Source: JANWKA01 sp035533815
GTDB taxonomy: Bacteria > Bacteroidota > Bacteroidia > Chitinophagales > Chitinophagaceae
Direction: 5' to 3'
NCBI GenBank assembly: GCA_035533815.1
Contig: DATLTB010000075.1
Coordinates: forward strand, 20,899-84,898
Length of the DNA stretch: 64,000 nt
The position numbers were made by a program, and so were the translations under genes. The notes beneath the pieces are model-generated. The model was not told the origin of the DNA and made no database searches. It saw only the letters and a list, made by a program, of their open reading frames with translations. Below are positions 44,830 through 53,008 of this stretch, piece by piece (positions within the stretch are counted from its first letter, which is position 1; every line of letters begins with the position of its first letter).

Positions 44830-45495
44830 TCAAAAGAATAAAAATTTATGGATAAGCCTGATTTTCATCGGGATATCTTTTATGGGTCGATCTGACTTGT
44901 CCGTGGCCACAGCGGCAATCCTGTCAATGACATTCATACCCCGGATAACCTGCCCGAAAACAGTATAGTTCTGATCCAGCCAGGGAGTGCCTCCAAGGGT
45001 TTTGTACACCATACGCTGGGCAGCAGGTATTTTACGATGCATGCTTTTTTCCAATTGATCGAGTTGCTGGTCCGTATATGGCCTGCCCTCTACAATATAA
45101 AACTGGCATCCGGAGGATGCTTTTAACGGATTATCATCCCGGGCTGCGGCAAGGGCACCCTTGCAGTGAAAAAGATCCGGCCTGAATGCTGCCGGTAAGG
45201 TGTAACCGACACCCCCGTTGCCCAGGAGCATGCCCGGTTTAGCATGCCTGGAGTCCGGATCACCGCCCTGGATCATAAAATGCCTGATGACCCTGTGGAA
45301 GAGCAGGCCATTATAAAACCTGGCTTTCACCAGCCTGATGATATTGTCGCGGTATTGCGGGGTTTCGTCGGAAAGAAGGACGATCATGGCACCGTATGGA
45401 GTAACGATCTTCAGCTTCCGGTGCTTCCAGGTGGCTGTTGCCGGATGAAGGAATACCAGAACGGAAAGAATAATTAAAAGGCTACACTTTTTCAA
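44830..45495 (-). CDS. secreted cyclophilin-type peptidylprolyl isomerase
   Basis: The 221-residue protein has a signal peptide (about 1-21, ending PATA) and a cyclophilin domain: IVTPYGAMIVLLSDETPQYR, FHRVIRHFMIQGGDP (catalytic Arg in HRVI), LGNGGVGYTLPAAF, KGALAAARDDNP, GCQFYIVEGRPY (the Q-F pair), and FGQVIRGMNVIDRIA. It catalyses cis/trans isomerisation of Xaa-Pro bonds, probably in the periplasm. It follows the small gene at 45501 by 5 nt and precedes gcvH. Confidence 0.94.
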   Translation of the reverse strand: MKKCSLLIILSVLVFLHPATATWKHRKLKIVTPYGAMIVLLSDETPQYRDNIIRLVKARFYNGLLFHRVIRHFMIQGGDPDSRHAKPGMLLGNGGVGYTLPAAFRPDLFHCKGALAAARDDNPLKASSGCQFYIVEGRPYTDQQLDQLEKSMHRKIPAAQRMVYKTLGGTPWLDQNYTVFGQVIRGMNVIDRIAAVATDKSDRPIKDIPMKIRLIHKFLFF

Positions 45496-45500
45496 ATTGG

Positions 45501-45863
45501 TTATTTATCAGTTGGCTCGAGGGATGCAATATGATTATCCTCCCGGAAATAGTCGATGATATGCGTTTTAAGGAAATTTTCCTGCTGTTCCATATTCATT
45601 GGAGGCACCGGCATGAGTTCGGTGTAATGGGGCCAGCCATCGCTGTCATGAGATTCCAAAAAATAATATCCGCTCTTTGATAAAAGGGCACACACGGCAA
45701 CATGCATCAGATCCTGCTTTTGCTCCTTGGTGAACTTTCTGCGCAGTTGACCCGACTCCTGTATTCCGACCAGGAACAGGATGGCTTCCAGGTTCGGGAT
45801 TTTACCGAACTTCTGGTTCAGCATCTGTTCCACTTCTGTCCAGTTTTTTTTAAAATCCTCCAT
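45501..45863 (-). CDS. conserved hypothetical protein of Bacteroidota type
   Basis: The 120-residue cytosolic protein carries NLEAILFLVGIQESGQLRRK, TKEQKQDLMHVAVCALLSKS and SDGWPHYTELMPVPPMNMEQ. These segments resemble a small protein family common in Bacteroidia and never given a function. It is helical with one conserved His-Val region (MHVAVC). It starts the minus-strand operon with the cyclophilin, gcvH and vanZ genes and is divergent from moxR. A candidate -7 box lies about 153-160 nt upstream. Confidence 0.75.
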   Translation of the reverse strand: MEDFKKNWTEVEQMLNQKFGKIPNLEAILFLVGIQESGQLRRKFTKEQKQDLMHVAVCALLSKSGYYFLESHDSDGWPHYTELMPVPPMNMEQQENFLKTHIIDYFREDNHIASLEPTDK

Positions 45864-46007
45864 TCCCTGTTTGGTTCAGCATTTAAATTTTAACAATATG
45901 TACGGATTTTTTGTACGATTTTTGCTGCCAGTTCCCCGTTGATAATGAAGTCAATAAACAAAGGATATTTAACAGGGCTTTAACAGCGATTGGGGGTCCG
46001 TTCTTTA

Positions 46008-46015
46008 TAGTTTTG
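46008..46015 (+). promoter_or_regulatory. -7 box TAGTTTTG for the moxR-bat operon
   Basis: Perfect TAnnTTTG, giving a transcript start near 46021 and a leader of about 37 nt before the moxR ATG. A TTG lies 15 nt upstream (45990-45992), shorter than the usual -33 spacing. Confidence 0.55.
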
Positions 46016-46023
46016 CAAACTTA
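46016..46023 (-). promoter_or_regulatory. -7 box TAAGTTTG for the small-protein operon
   Basis: The minus strand reads TAAGTTTG, a perfect TAnnTTTG, directly abutting the plus-strand -7 box. It predicts a leader of about 147 nt for the gene starting at 45863. Alternative boxes nearer that gene are imperfect. Confidence 0.45.
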
Positions 46024-46057
46024 ACCATTATTTTAGAAATCTTTTAAACTCCAGCGG

Positions 46058-47059
46058 ATGGAAAACATGGGATATGATATCAGGCAACTGAATGAGCGGA
46101 TCAACCAGGCCAGCGCATTCGTGGACCTGCTTAATCTGGAAATAGGTAAAGCGGTGGTCGGTCAGAAGTATATGGTGGATCGACTGGTGCTTGGCCTGCT
46201 GGCTCAGGGTCATGTGCTTTTGGAAGGAGTACCGGGCCTTGCAAAAACCCTTTCCATCAAGTCACTGGCCATGGCCATTCATGCCCGTTTCAGCCGTATC
46301 CAGTTTACCCCGGATCTTCTTCCAGCGGATGTAGTGGGCACCATGATCTACAACCAGCAAAAAAATGAATTCGTGGTCCGGAAGGGACCCATCTTTGCCA
46401 ACTTTATCCTTGCCGATGAAATCAACCGGGCTCCGGCCAAAGTCCAGAGCGCTTTGCTGGAAGCCATGCAGGAAAGGCAGGTGACCATCGGAGATAATAC
46501 CTTTAAACTGGAAGAGCCTTTTCTGGTGCTGGCTACCCAGAATCCCATCGAACAGGAAGGGACTTATCCACTTCCCGAAGCTCAGGTAGACCGGTTCATG
46601 CTGAAAATCGCCGTAACTTATCCTACCAGGGATGAAGAAAGGAGTATTATCCGCCAGATCCTCAACCCGGATGGATCACCGACCATACATGCCGTCATTG
46701 ACCCCCGGCAAATCCTTGAAGCCAGGCATATGGTCAGGGAAGTGTATATGGATGAAAAGATTGAAAAATATATCCTGGATATCGTCTTTGCATCCCGCCA
46801 GCCCGGAGAATTCAAGCTGACCAAGCTGAAACCCCTGATCGCTTATGGGGGGTCTCCGAGAGCCAGTATTAACCTGGCCCTGGCGGCCAAAACCTATGCA
46901 TTCATGAAAAGAAGGGGTTATGTCATTCCTGAAGATGTTCGCAGTATCTGCTACGATGTGATGCGGCACCGGATCGGACTTACCTATGAGGCAGAAGCGG
47001 AAAATATCACCAGCGAAAACATACTCAGCGAAATTTTGAATGTAGTGGAAGTGCCCTGA
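46058..47059 (+). CDS. MoxR-family AAA+ ATPase
   Basis: The 333-residue MoxR ATPase has Walker A EGVPGLAKT (about residue 54), Walker B ILADEINRAPAKVQ, sensor 1 LATQNPIEQEGTYPLPEAQ and the C-terminal lid domain with YGGSPRASI. MoxR proteins work as chaperones for VWA-domain partners. Here the partners follow directly: a DUF58 protein, a BatD-like protein and a BatA-like VWA protein. First gene of that operon, with a perfect -7 box upstream. Confidence 0.94.
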   Translation: MENMGYDIRQLNERINQASAFVDLLNLEIGKAVVGQKYMVDRLVLGLLAQGHVLLEGVPGLAKTLSIKSLAMAIHARFSRIQFTPDLLPADVVGTMIYNQQKNEFVVRKGPIFANFILADEINRAPAKVQSALLEAMQERQVTIGDNTFKLEEPFLVLATQNPIEQEGTYPLPEAQVDRFMLKIAVTYPTRDEERSIIRQILNPDGSPTIHAVIDPRQILEARHMVREVYMDEKIEKYILDIVFASRQPGEFKLTKLKPLIAYGGSPRASINLALAAKTYAFMKRRGYVIPEDVRSICYDVMRHRIGLTYEAEAENITSENILSEILNVVEVP

Positions 47060-47085
47060 GCCAAGGATAACCAATCAGACAGCAA

Positions 47086-47952
47086 ATGGAAACTGTAGAG
47101 TTATTAAAGAAAGTGCGCAAGATTGAGATCAAGACAAAGGGTCTTTCCAACCATATATTTTCCGGGGAGTATCATACTGCGTTCAAGGGGAGGGGGATGA
47201 ATTTCAGCGAAGTGAGGGAATACCAGTTCGGGGATGATACCCGGTCCATAGACTGGAATGTAACGGCCAGGTTTTCCCATCCATTTGTGAAAGTCTTTGA
47301 AGAGGAAAGGGAGCTTACCGTCATGCTTCTTGTCGATGTGAGTGAAAGTTCCCTTTTCGGTACCGTGAAACAGCGGAAAAAGGATTTGATCACAGAGATC
47401 TGTGCGGTACTGGCTTTCTCCGCTATCCATAACAATGACAAGGTAGGCTTGATCTTCTTCGGGGGAAAAGTGGAAAAATACATTCCGCCTAAAAAAGGCA
47501 GGACCCATATTCTGCTGATCATCCGGGAATTACTGGCCGCCAGGAGCGGACGTGGTGGTACGGATATTGCAGGTACACTGAAGTATTTCAACAATGTGAT
47601 GAAGAAGAAATGCATTGTATTCCTACTGAGTGATTTCATTTCCCCGGATTACCGGGATGCCCTGACTATAGCATCAAAAAAGCATGATGTGGTCGGTATT
47701 CATGTTTTTGATCCCAGGGACCGGGAACTGCCGCCTGCCGGAGTGATCAGCTTGGAAGATGCAGAAACGGGATCGGCGAAATGGGTGGATACTTCCGACA
47801 AGCAGGTCCGCCATTTTTATACCCGGAAATTTGAAGAGCACCTGATGTACTGCCGGGGGGCCTTCCTGAAAAGCGGGGCTGACCTGATCAGTATACGGAC
47901 GGACCAGGACTATGTAAGGACCCTGCAATCTTTTTTTGCCACGAGAATATAA
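47086..47952 (+). CDS. DUF58-domain protein
   Basis: The 288-residue protein shows the DUF58 signature VREYQFGDDTRSIDWNVTAR and a VWA-like body with a MIDAS-type VDVSESSLFG and SDFISPDYRDAL. DUF58 proteins accompany MoxR ATPases throughout bacteria and are thought to be their substrates or partners; metal-binding residues appear intact. It lies 26 nt after moxR and 20 nt before the BatD-like gene. Confidence 0.92.
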   Translation: METVELLKKVRKIEIKTKGLSNHIFSGEYHTAFKGRGMNFSEVREYQFGDDTRSIDWNVTARFSHPFVKVFEEERELTVMLLVDVSESSLFGTVKQRKKDLITEICAVLAFSAIHNNDKVGLIFFGGKVEKYIPPKKGRTHILLIIRELLAARSGRGGTDIAGTLKYFNNVMKKKCIVFLLSDFISPDYRDALTIASKKHDVVGIHVFDPRDRELPPAGVISLEDAETGSAKWVDTSDKQVRHFYTRKFEEHLMYCRGAFLKSGADLISIRTDQDYVRTLQSFFATRI

Positions 47953-47972
47953 ACAACTGATGACCTGGAACT

Positions 47973-48932
47973 ATGTACCGGCACTGTAAATTTCTGGTCA
48001 GTCCGGCTTTATCAGCCTTACTGTTGTCTGCTGCTTTATGTCCGGCCAGTGCACAGTTGACCCGGGTGAATGCCCATACAGATTCATCCTCGATTCTGAT
48101 CGGTCAGCAGTTCCACCTCGTGCTGGAAGCAGTGAGCCCATCCGGGGATACCCAGTTCGGATGGCCGGTGGTGCCGGATACTTTCAATGAATTCCAGGTA
48201 ATTGCCCGTAACCCGATCGATACCATTGCCAGCGGAAATTCCAAGGTTTACCGGCAAACGATTACCCTGACCAATTTTGATTCAGGATTATGGAAGATTC
48301 CGGGATTTGCATTCCGGATGATCCCGGGAAACGGGGTGCTGACCACCGATTCCCTTTACCTGATGGTCAATACAGTCCCGGTGGATACCACCCGCCCCTT
48401 CCGTCCCATCAAGGCCATCCGGGAAGTACCTTTTAATATCATGGATTACCTGCTTTATATCCTGGTCGGGCTGGCCACTGTGGTGGTGTTGGTGTTGTTT
48501 ATCCTGTACCTGATCAGGAGAAAAAGACCGGAACGGCCACCGCCCCCCCCCGCGGCAAAGGAAAAGCCCGATGAGACTGCCTTTAAAGCGCTGAAAAAGC
48601 TGGAGTCTGAAAAACTATGGCAGCAAAACCTCGTGAAAAACTATTATACCCGGCTAACTGATATCCTCCGGGTTTATTTGGAGGATCAGTTCAGCATTCC
48701 TGCGATGGAACAGACTACCGATGAGCTCATGCATCATATCCGGAACATTACCATTGTGAGCCAGCAGAAAGACAACTTGCAGATCATCCTGGATATGGCT
48801 GACCTGGTCAAATTTGCGAAAATGCAGCCAATGGCAGCCGATCATGAGCAATGTATGAAAAGAGCCCTGGAAATAGTGGACTGGACCAGGCCCAAAAAAC
48901 TGAATCCGGAAAACGAAATGGCAACCAAATAA
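47973..48932 (+). CDS. BatD-like membrane protein
   Basis: The 319-residue protein has a signal peptide (about 1-28) and a periplasmic beta domain (LIGQQFHLVLEAVSPSGDTQ, and TITLTNFDSGLWKIPGFAFR) resembling one repeat of BatD. One membrane helix (about 152-176) and a cytoplasmic tail with a Pro-rich hinge (RPPPPPAAKEKPDE) and helical domain (YYTRLTDILRVYLEDQFSIP) follow. The tail resembles DUF4381-type modules. The position between DUF58 and BatA genes supports a Bat complex role. Exact family assignment is inferred from layout. Confidence 0.8.
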   Translation: MYRHCKFLVSPALSALLLSAALCPASAQLTRVNAHTDSSSILIGQQFHLVLEAVSPSGDTQFGWPVVPDTFNEFQVIARNPIDTIASGNSKVYRQTITLTNFDSGLWKIPGFAFRMIPGNGVLTTDSLYLMVNTVPVDTTRPFRPIKAIREVPFNIMDYLLYILVGLATVVVLVLFILYLIRRKRPERPPPPPAAKEKPDETAFKALKKLESEKLWQQNLVKNYYTRLTDILRVYLEDQFSIPAMEQTTDELMHHIRNITIVSQQKDNLQIILDMADLVKFAKMQPMAADHEQCMKRALEIVDWTRPKKLNPENEMATK

Positions 48933-48971
48933 TCTTTTCCCGGCAAAAATAAGCCGGCAATAAACTGAATA

Positions 48972-49979
48972 ATGACACCTGAAGATCTGAAAAATATCAG
49001 CTTTGCCTACCCGGCTTTCTTCATCCTGCTGGCCCTGGCTCCCCTGATTGCCTATTGGCATATCCGGTCAGGTCGCAGGCAGCTGGCTTCCCTGAAAGTG
49101 TCTTCCCTGGAGGGACTTAAACAGATTCCCCCTTCCTGGAAAACCAGATTAAGGCCGCTGCTGCTCATACTCCGGATCTTGGGAATCCTTTTCATTTCTG
49201 TGGCCCTGGCCCGTCCCCAGCTGTCCAATGTGACAGAGGATATCAATAGCGAAGGCATTGATATTGTCATCTGTCTGGATATATCGGGGAGCATGCTGGC
49301 TGAGGATTTCCAGCCAAACCGGGTGGAAGCTGCAAAAGAGCTGGCCGTCAATTTTGTGAAAAACCGGCCGGGAGACAGAATCGGGTTTGTGATCTTTGCC
49401 GGGGAAAGCTTCACCCAGTGTCCGATCACCACGGATCATGCAGTCCTGGAGAACCAGATCATGAAAGTGAACACGGGACTCCTGGAAGACGGGACAGCCA
49501 TCGGCATGGGATTAGCGACCGGTATACAGCGGCTGAAGGACAGCAAGGCCAAAAGCAAGGTGATCATCCTGCTCACGGACGGTGTAAACAATACCGGACT
49601 GATCGACCCGCTCACAGCCCTGGAAATAGCCAAAGTTTATGGTATAAAAATATATACGATTGGGATTGGCACCAACGGGGTAGCTCCCTATCCGGTACAG
49701 ACTCCGCTGGGGACCCAGTTGCAGGATATGCAGGTCCAGATCGATGAACCCCTGCTCAGAAAGATCGCTGAGGAGACCGGGGGATTGTATTTCAGGGCAA
49801 CAGATAATAATTCCCTGGCGGCAATCTATAAGCGGATTGACAAAATGGAAAAGACAAAAGTGAAAATCACCTCCTATAAACGGTATGAAGAACTGTTTTA
49901 TCCATTCGCTCTCGCGGCTATCGCCCTGCTCTTGCTTGAAGTCCTGCTCAGGTATACCATTTTTCGCAGTCTCCCCTGA
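48972..49979 (+). CDS. batA: BatA-like VWA-domain membrane protein
   Basis: The 335-residue protein has an N-terminal membrane helix pair (about 12-30 and 58-77) and a VWA domain with an intact MIDAS (CLDISGSMLAEDF; LTDGVNNTGLIDP). A C-terminal membrane helix near 311-329 ends the protein. The pattern matches BatA, the aerotolerance-associated VWA protein of Bacteroidota. The usual batB, batC and batE genes do not follow; rsgA comes next after 55 nt. Confidence 0.9.
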   Translation: MTPEDLKNISFAYPAFFILLALAPLIAYWHIRSGRRQLASLKVSSLEGLKQIPPSWKTRLRPLLLILRILGILFISVALARPQLSNVTEDINSEGIDIVICLDISGSMLAEDFQPNRVEAAKELAVNFVKNRPGDRIGFVIFAGESFTQCPITTDHAVLENQIMKVNTGLLEDGTAIGMGLATGIQRLKDSKAKSKVIILLTDGVNNTGLIDPLTALEIAKVYGIKIYTIGIGTNGVAPYPVQTPLGTQLQDMQVQIDEPLLRKIAEETGGLYFRATDNNSLAAIYKRIDKMEKTKVKITSYKRYEELFYPFALAAIALLLLEVLLRYTIFRSLP

Positions 49980-50034
49980 GGGAACCGGGAAATTTCTATT
50001 TTGAGGTTATTTTTGTCCCATTAGCATTCCCAAT

Positions 50035-50946
50035 TTGAAAGCTACCATTTATAAATCCACAGGGAGCTGGTATACTGCCAAGACCAAGGAAGGCAAAACC
50101 TGGCCATGCCGGATCAGGGGGAAGCTGAAAATGGACACTGAAATCACCTCCACTAACCCGGTTGCCGTAGGGGATGAGGTGGAAATGATGGTGGAGGACA
50201 ATGGGGCAGCCGCTTCCCTTTCGGAAGTCCTGCGTCGCAGGAACTACCTGGTGCGCAGTTCCCCGCACAACATCAGCCAGAAGCATATCATTGCGGCCAA
50301 CCTCGACCTGGCCATCCTGGTTGCCTCCATCCGAGATCCCAGGACTTCCCAGGGATTCATCGACCGTTTCCTGGTTACTGCAGCAGCTTATCATATTGCC
50401 GTGCTCATCCTGTTCAACAAGCTGGATATATACAGGCAAAAGGACAGGGTAAAGCTGGATTTGCTTTCCTCGATTTACCAGAATGCCGGTTACCAGGTAC
50501 TGACCACCAGCCATGAAGAAAAGCAGGGGCAGGAGGCCCTGATCGCTGTCCTGGGCACTGGGACCACCCTGTTCATCGGTCATTCCGGGGTGGGTAAAAC
50601 CTCCCTGATCAACCGCATTATACCCGGCATGGACCTGAAGACCCGGGAGATCAGTGGCTGGTCCGGCAAAGGGGTGCATACCACCACCTTTGCGGAAATG
50701 TATGACCTGCCAACTGCAGGCAGGGTGATCGATACCCCGGGTATCCGGGAATTTGGCATTGTGGATATGTCCCGAAGCGAATTATCCCACTATTTTCCAG
50801 AAATGAAAGCATTGCTGGAGCATTGCCGGTTCAACAATTGTGTGCATCTGGATGAACCAGGCTGTGCGGTGAAGCAGGCCCTGGAAGCGGGGAGGCTGCA
50901 TCCAGAACGCTATATCAGTTATGTCAGCATACTGGAAAGCCTCTGA
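50035..50946 (+). CDS. rsgA: ribosome small subunit-dependent GTPase A
   Basis: The 303-residue circularly permuted GTPase helps 30S subunit maturation. It has an N-terminal OB fold (KATIYKSTGSWYTAKTKEGK), the permuted G4 motif LFNKLDIY, P-loop GHSGVGKTSLIN (about 182-193), switch region VHTTTFAEMYDL, DTPGIREFG and a C-terminal zinc knuckle (C at HCRFNNCVHLDEPGCAV). The only suitable start is TTG 50035, which gives the conserved N-terminus. Confidence 0.94.
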   Translation: MKATIYKSTGSWYTAKTKEGKTWPCRIRGKLKMDTEITSTNPVAVGDEVEMMVEDNGAAASLSEVLRRRNYLVRSSPHNISQKHIIAANLDLAILVASIRDPRTSQGFIDRFLVTAAAYHIAVLILFNKLDIYRQKDRVKLDLLSSIYQNAGYQVLTTSHEEKQGQEALIAVLGTGTTLFIGHSGVGKTSLINRIIPGMDLKTREISGWSGKGVHTTTFAEMYDLPTAGRVIDTPGIREFGIVDMSRSELSHYFPEMKALLEHCRFNNCVHLDEPGCAVKQALEAGRLHPERYISYVSILESL

Positions 50947-50987
50947 GGCTTGTTTGGCATGGCTACCCCGGAAAAAGCCTCTTTATT
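50945..50987 (+). terminator. candidate terminator after rsgA
   Basis: GAGGCTT (50945-50951) pairs with AAGCCTC (50975-50981), followed by TTTATTT. The first bases overlap the rsgA stop and the loop is 23 nt, so it is only a moderate candidate. It lies between rsgA and the convergent carbonic-anhydrase gene. Confidence 0.4.
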
Positions 50988-51004
50988 TCAGGTCTAGTGA
51001 CAGA

Positions 51005-51568
51005 TCAGGGTTTTCCCGGAGAAAGTTGTTCAGGGGGTAGGGTTCCGGTCAGGGGTTCCCGGAACCAGCCGGCATACTGGATATAATTGTGGGCAATGCG
51101 GTTGATTTCCCCCTGGATCAATTCCTGACTGATATCTTTCACTTTCCTGGCGGGTACTCCTGCATAAATGCTTCCGGCTTCCACCCGGGTATTTTCCAGC
51201 ACAACTGCCCCTGCCGCGATGATCGAATGACTCCCGATATGGGCATAATCCATGACGATTGCTCCCATGCCGATCAGCACATTGTCCTCCACGGTGCATC
51301 CGTGAACGATTGCCAGATGACCAATGGAGACCTGATTACCAATTATCGTCTTTGTTTTCTGATATGTGGCATGCAGGACAGCACCGTCCTGGACGTTTAC
51401 CCGATCCCCGATCCGGATAGCGTTGACATCACCCCGGATCACGGCATTAAACCAGATGCTGCATTCCTCACCCATAATGACATCTCCCACTATCGTCGCA
51501 TTTGGGGCCAGGAAACAATTTTTGCCGAATACGGGTAGGATCCCTTTTACCGGAAGAATGCAAGCCAT
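51005..51568 (-). CDS. gamma-carbonic anhydrase family protein
   Basis: The 187-residue left-handed beta-helix protein is built of hexapeptide repeats. The three zinc histidines of gamma-class enzymes appear in VQDGAVLHATYQKT and VSIGHLAIVHGCTVED. It belongs to the YrdA/CaiE-like group, many of which bind metal but have unproven carbonic anhydrase activity. The acid loop of archaeal Cam is absent. Convergent with rsgA and divergent from the aminotransferase gene (72-bp gap). Confidence 0.9.
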   Translation of the reverse strand: MACILPVKGILPVFGKNCFLAPNATIVGDVIMGEECSIWFNAVIRGDVNAIRIGDRVNVQDGAVLHATYQKTKTIIGNQVSIGHLAIVHGCTVEDNVLIGMGAIVMDYAHIGSHSIIAAGAVVLENTRVEAGSIYAGVPARKVKDISQELIQGEINRIAHNYIQYAGWFREPLTGTLPPEQLSPGKP

Positions 51569-51640
51569 CGATAGAAATTTAAGGTTTGTCAGCCATCAGT
51601 TGCTAATTTCGAGATATTTACTTAAACCAAGCCAGCTAAA

Positions 51641-52831
51641 TTGGAAAGTCTGACTCATCGACAGCTTTTTCTTCGTCATTTAGCCCAGACATCGGATGCT
51701 CCGCTGGGGCTGGAGATCATCCGGGCTGAAGGAATGTATCTCTGGGATGTGGATGGGAAAAAATACCTCGATATGATTGCCGGGATCGGGGTATGTCATA
51801 TCGGGCATGGCCATCCCGCCGTCCTGGATGCAGTTAGGGATCAGCTTGGGCGGTATATGCACCTGCTCGTTTACGGAGAGCTTATCCAAAGCCCACAGCT
51901 CAGCTATGCCCGCATGCTGGCTGAACTTTTGCCGGGAAACCTCCAGGTCATTTATTTTACCAACTCCGGCGCGGAAGCGGCTGAAGGGGCTTTGAAACTG
52001 GCCAAACGTTTTACAGGGCGACCGGAAATCGGGGCCTTTAACCAGGGTTATCATGGATCCACGCATGGAGCTCTGAGCGTCATGGGAAACGAATACTGGA
52101 GGAATGCCTACCGTCCCCTGCTTCCGGGTATCCGGCACCTGGAGTATAATTCCGGGGAAGGGGTCCAAATGATCAATTCCCGCATGGCCTGTGTGATCGG
52201 GGAAACCGTTCAGGCGGAAGCCGGCGTGATCGTACCGGATAAAGCTTGGTGGCAGTCTGTCCGAAGTAAATGTGATGAGACCGGAACCCTGCTGATCCTC
52301 GATGAGGTACAATGTGGTTTTGGCAGGAATGGCACTTTATGGGCTTTTGAGCAGTTCGGCATCGTGCCCGATATCCTCCTGCTGGGCAAAGCCCTGGGAG
52401 GAGGAATGCCCCTGGGGGCCTTTATTGCGGATCAGCGGATCATGAGTTCCCTTTCCAATAATCCAGAACTGGGACATATGACCACCTTCGGGGGTCATCC
52501 GGTGTGCTGTGCTGCGGGGAAAGCTGCCCTGAGTATATTGCTTCAGGAAGATCATATCAGTCGGGTCAGCTCCCTGGGAAAACTGTTCAGCAGGCTGCTG
52601 ATCCATCCCAGGATAATCGCAGTCAGGGCACTCGGGCTGATGATTGCGGTGGAATTTGATTCCCCGGCGGTTAACCGGGAGGTGATAAAACTTTGCATTT
52701 CCCGGGGTGTGCTGGTGGACTGGTTTCTATTTTCACCCCAAAGCCTCCGGCTGGCTCCGCCCCTGATCATCACCGAAGAACAGGTCAGAACGGCCTGCCA
52801 GGTGATATTGGAATCCGCTGACCGGGTATAG
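51641..52831 (+). CDS. class III PLP-dependent aminotransferase
   Basis: The 396-residue enzyme belongs to the acetylornithine/4-aminobutyrate aminotransferase fold. Key features: YLDMIAGIGVCHIGHGHPAV, FTNSGAEAAEGALKLAKRFT (PLP phosphate site), the acidic ILDEVQCGFGRNGTLWAFEQ (Asp contacts the PLP nitrogen), and LLLGKALGGGMPLGAF with the Schiff-base lysine. It starts at a TTG (51641), the only start that keeps the N-terminal helix. Substrate is unknown because no biosynthetic partners are adjacent. Confidence 0.9.
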   Translation: MESLTHRQLFLRHLAQTSDAPLGLEIIRAEGMYLWDVDGKKYLDMIAGIGVCHIGHGHPAVLDAVRDQLGRYMHLLVYGELIQSPQLSYARMLAELLPGNLQVIYFTNSGAEAAEGALKLAKRFTGRPEIGAFNQGYHGSTHGALSVMGNEYWRNAYRPLLPGIRHLEYNSGEGVQMINSRMACVIGETVQAEAGVIVPDKAWWQSVRSKCDETGTLLILDEVQCGFGRNGTLWAFEQFGIVPDILLLGKALGGGMPLGAFIADQRIMSSLSNNPELGHMTTFGGHPVCCAAGKAALSILLQEDHISRVSSLGKLFSRLLIHPRIIAVRALGLMIAVEFDSPAVNREVIKLCISRGVLVDWFLFSPQSLRLAPPLIITEEQVRTACQVILESADRV

Positions 52832-53008
52832 AATTGGGTTTTCATGCATATGGAAAGAAGCATTAGCCCATGCACTCCTTTATTGCAGGAGCAGGTTTTT
52901 TAAACGCCTTCCTGCCGGATTACCGAATGTAGTCTGGTCCGCAGAGAATGCATGATCCAGGACATAGGATTGGGAATATTGCGGAACAATTTTAAAATCC
53001 CAGGGATA

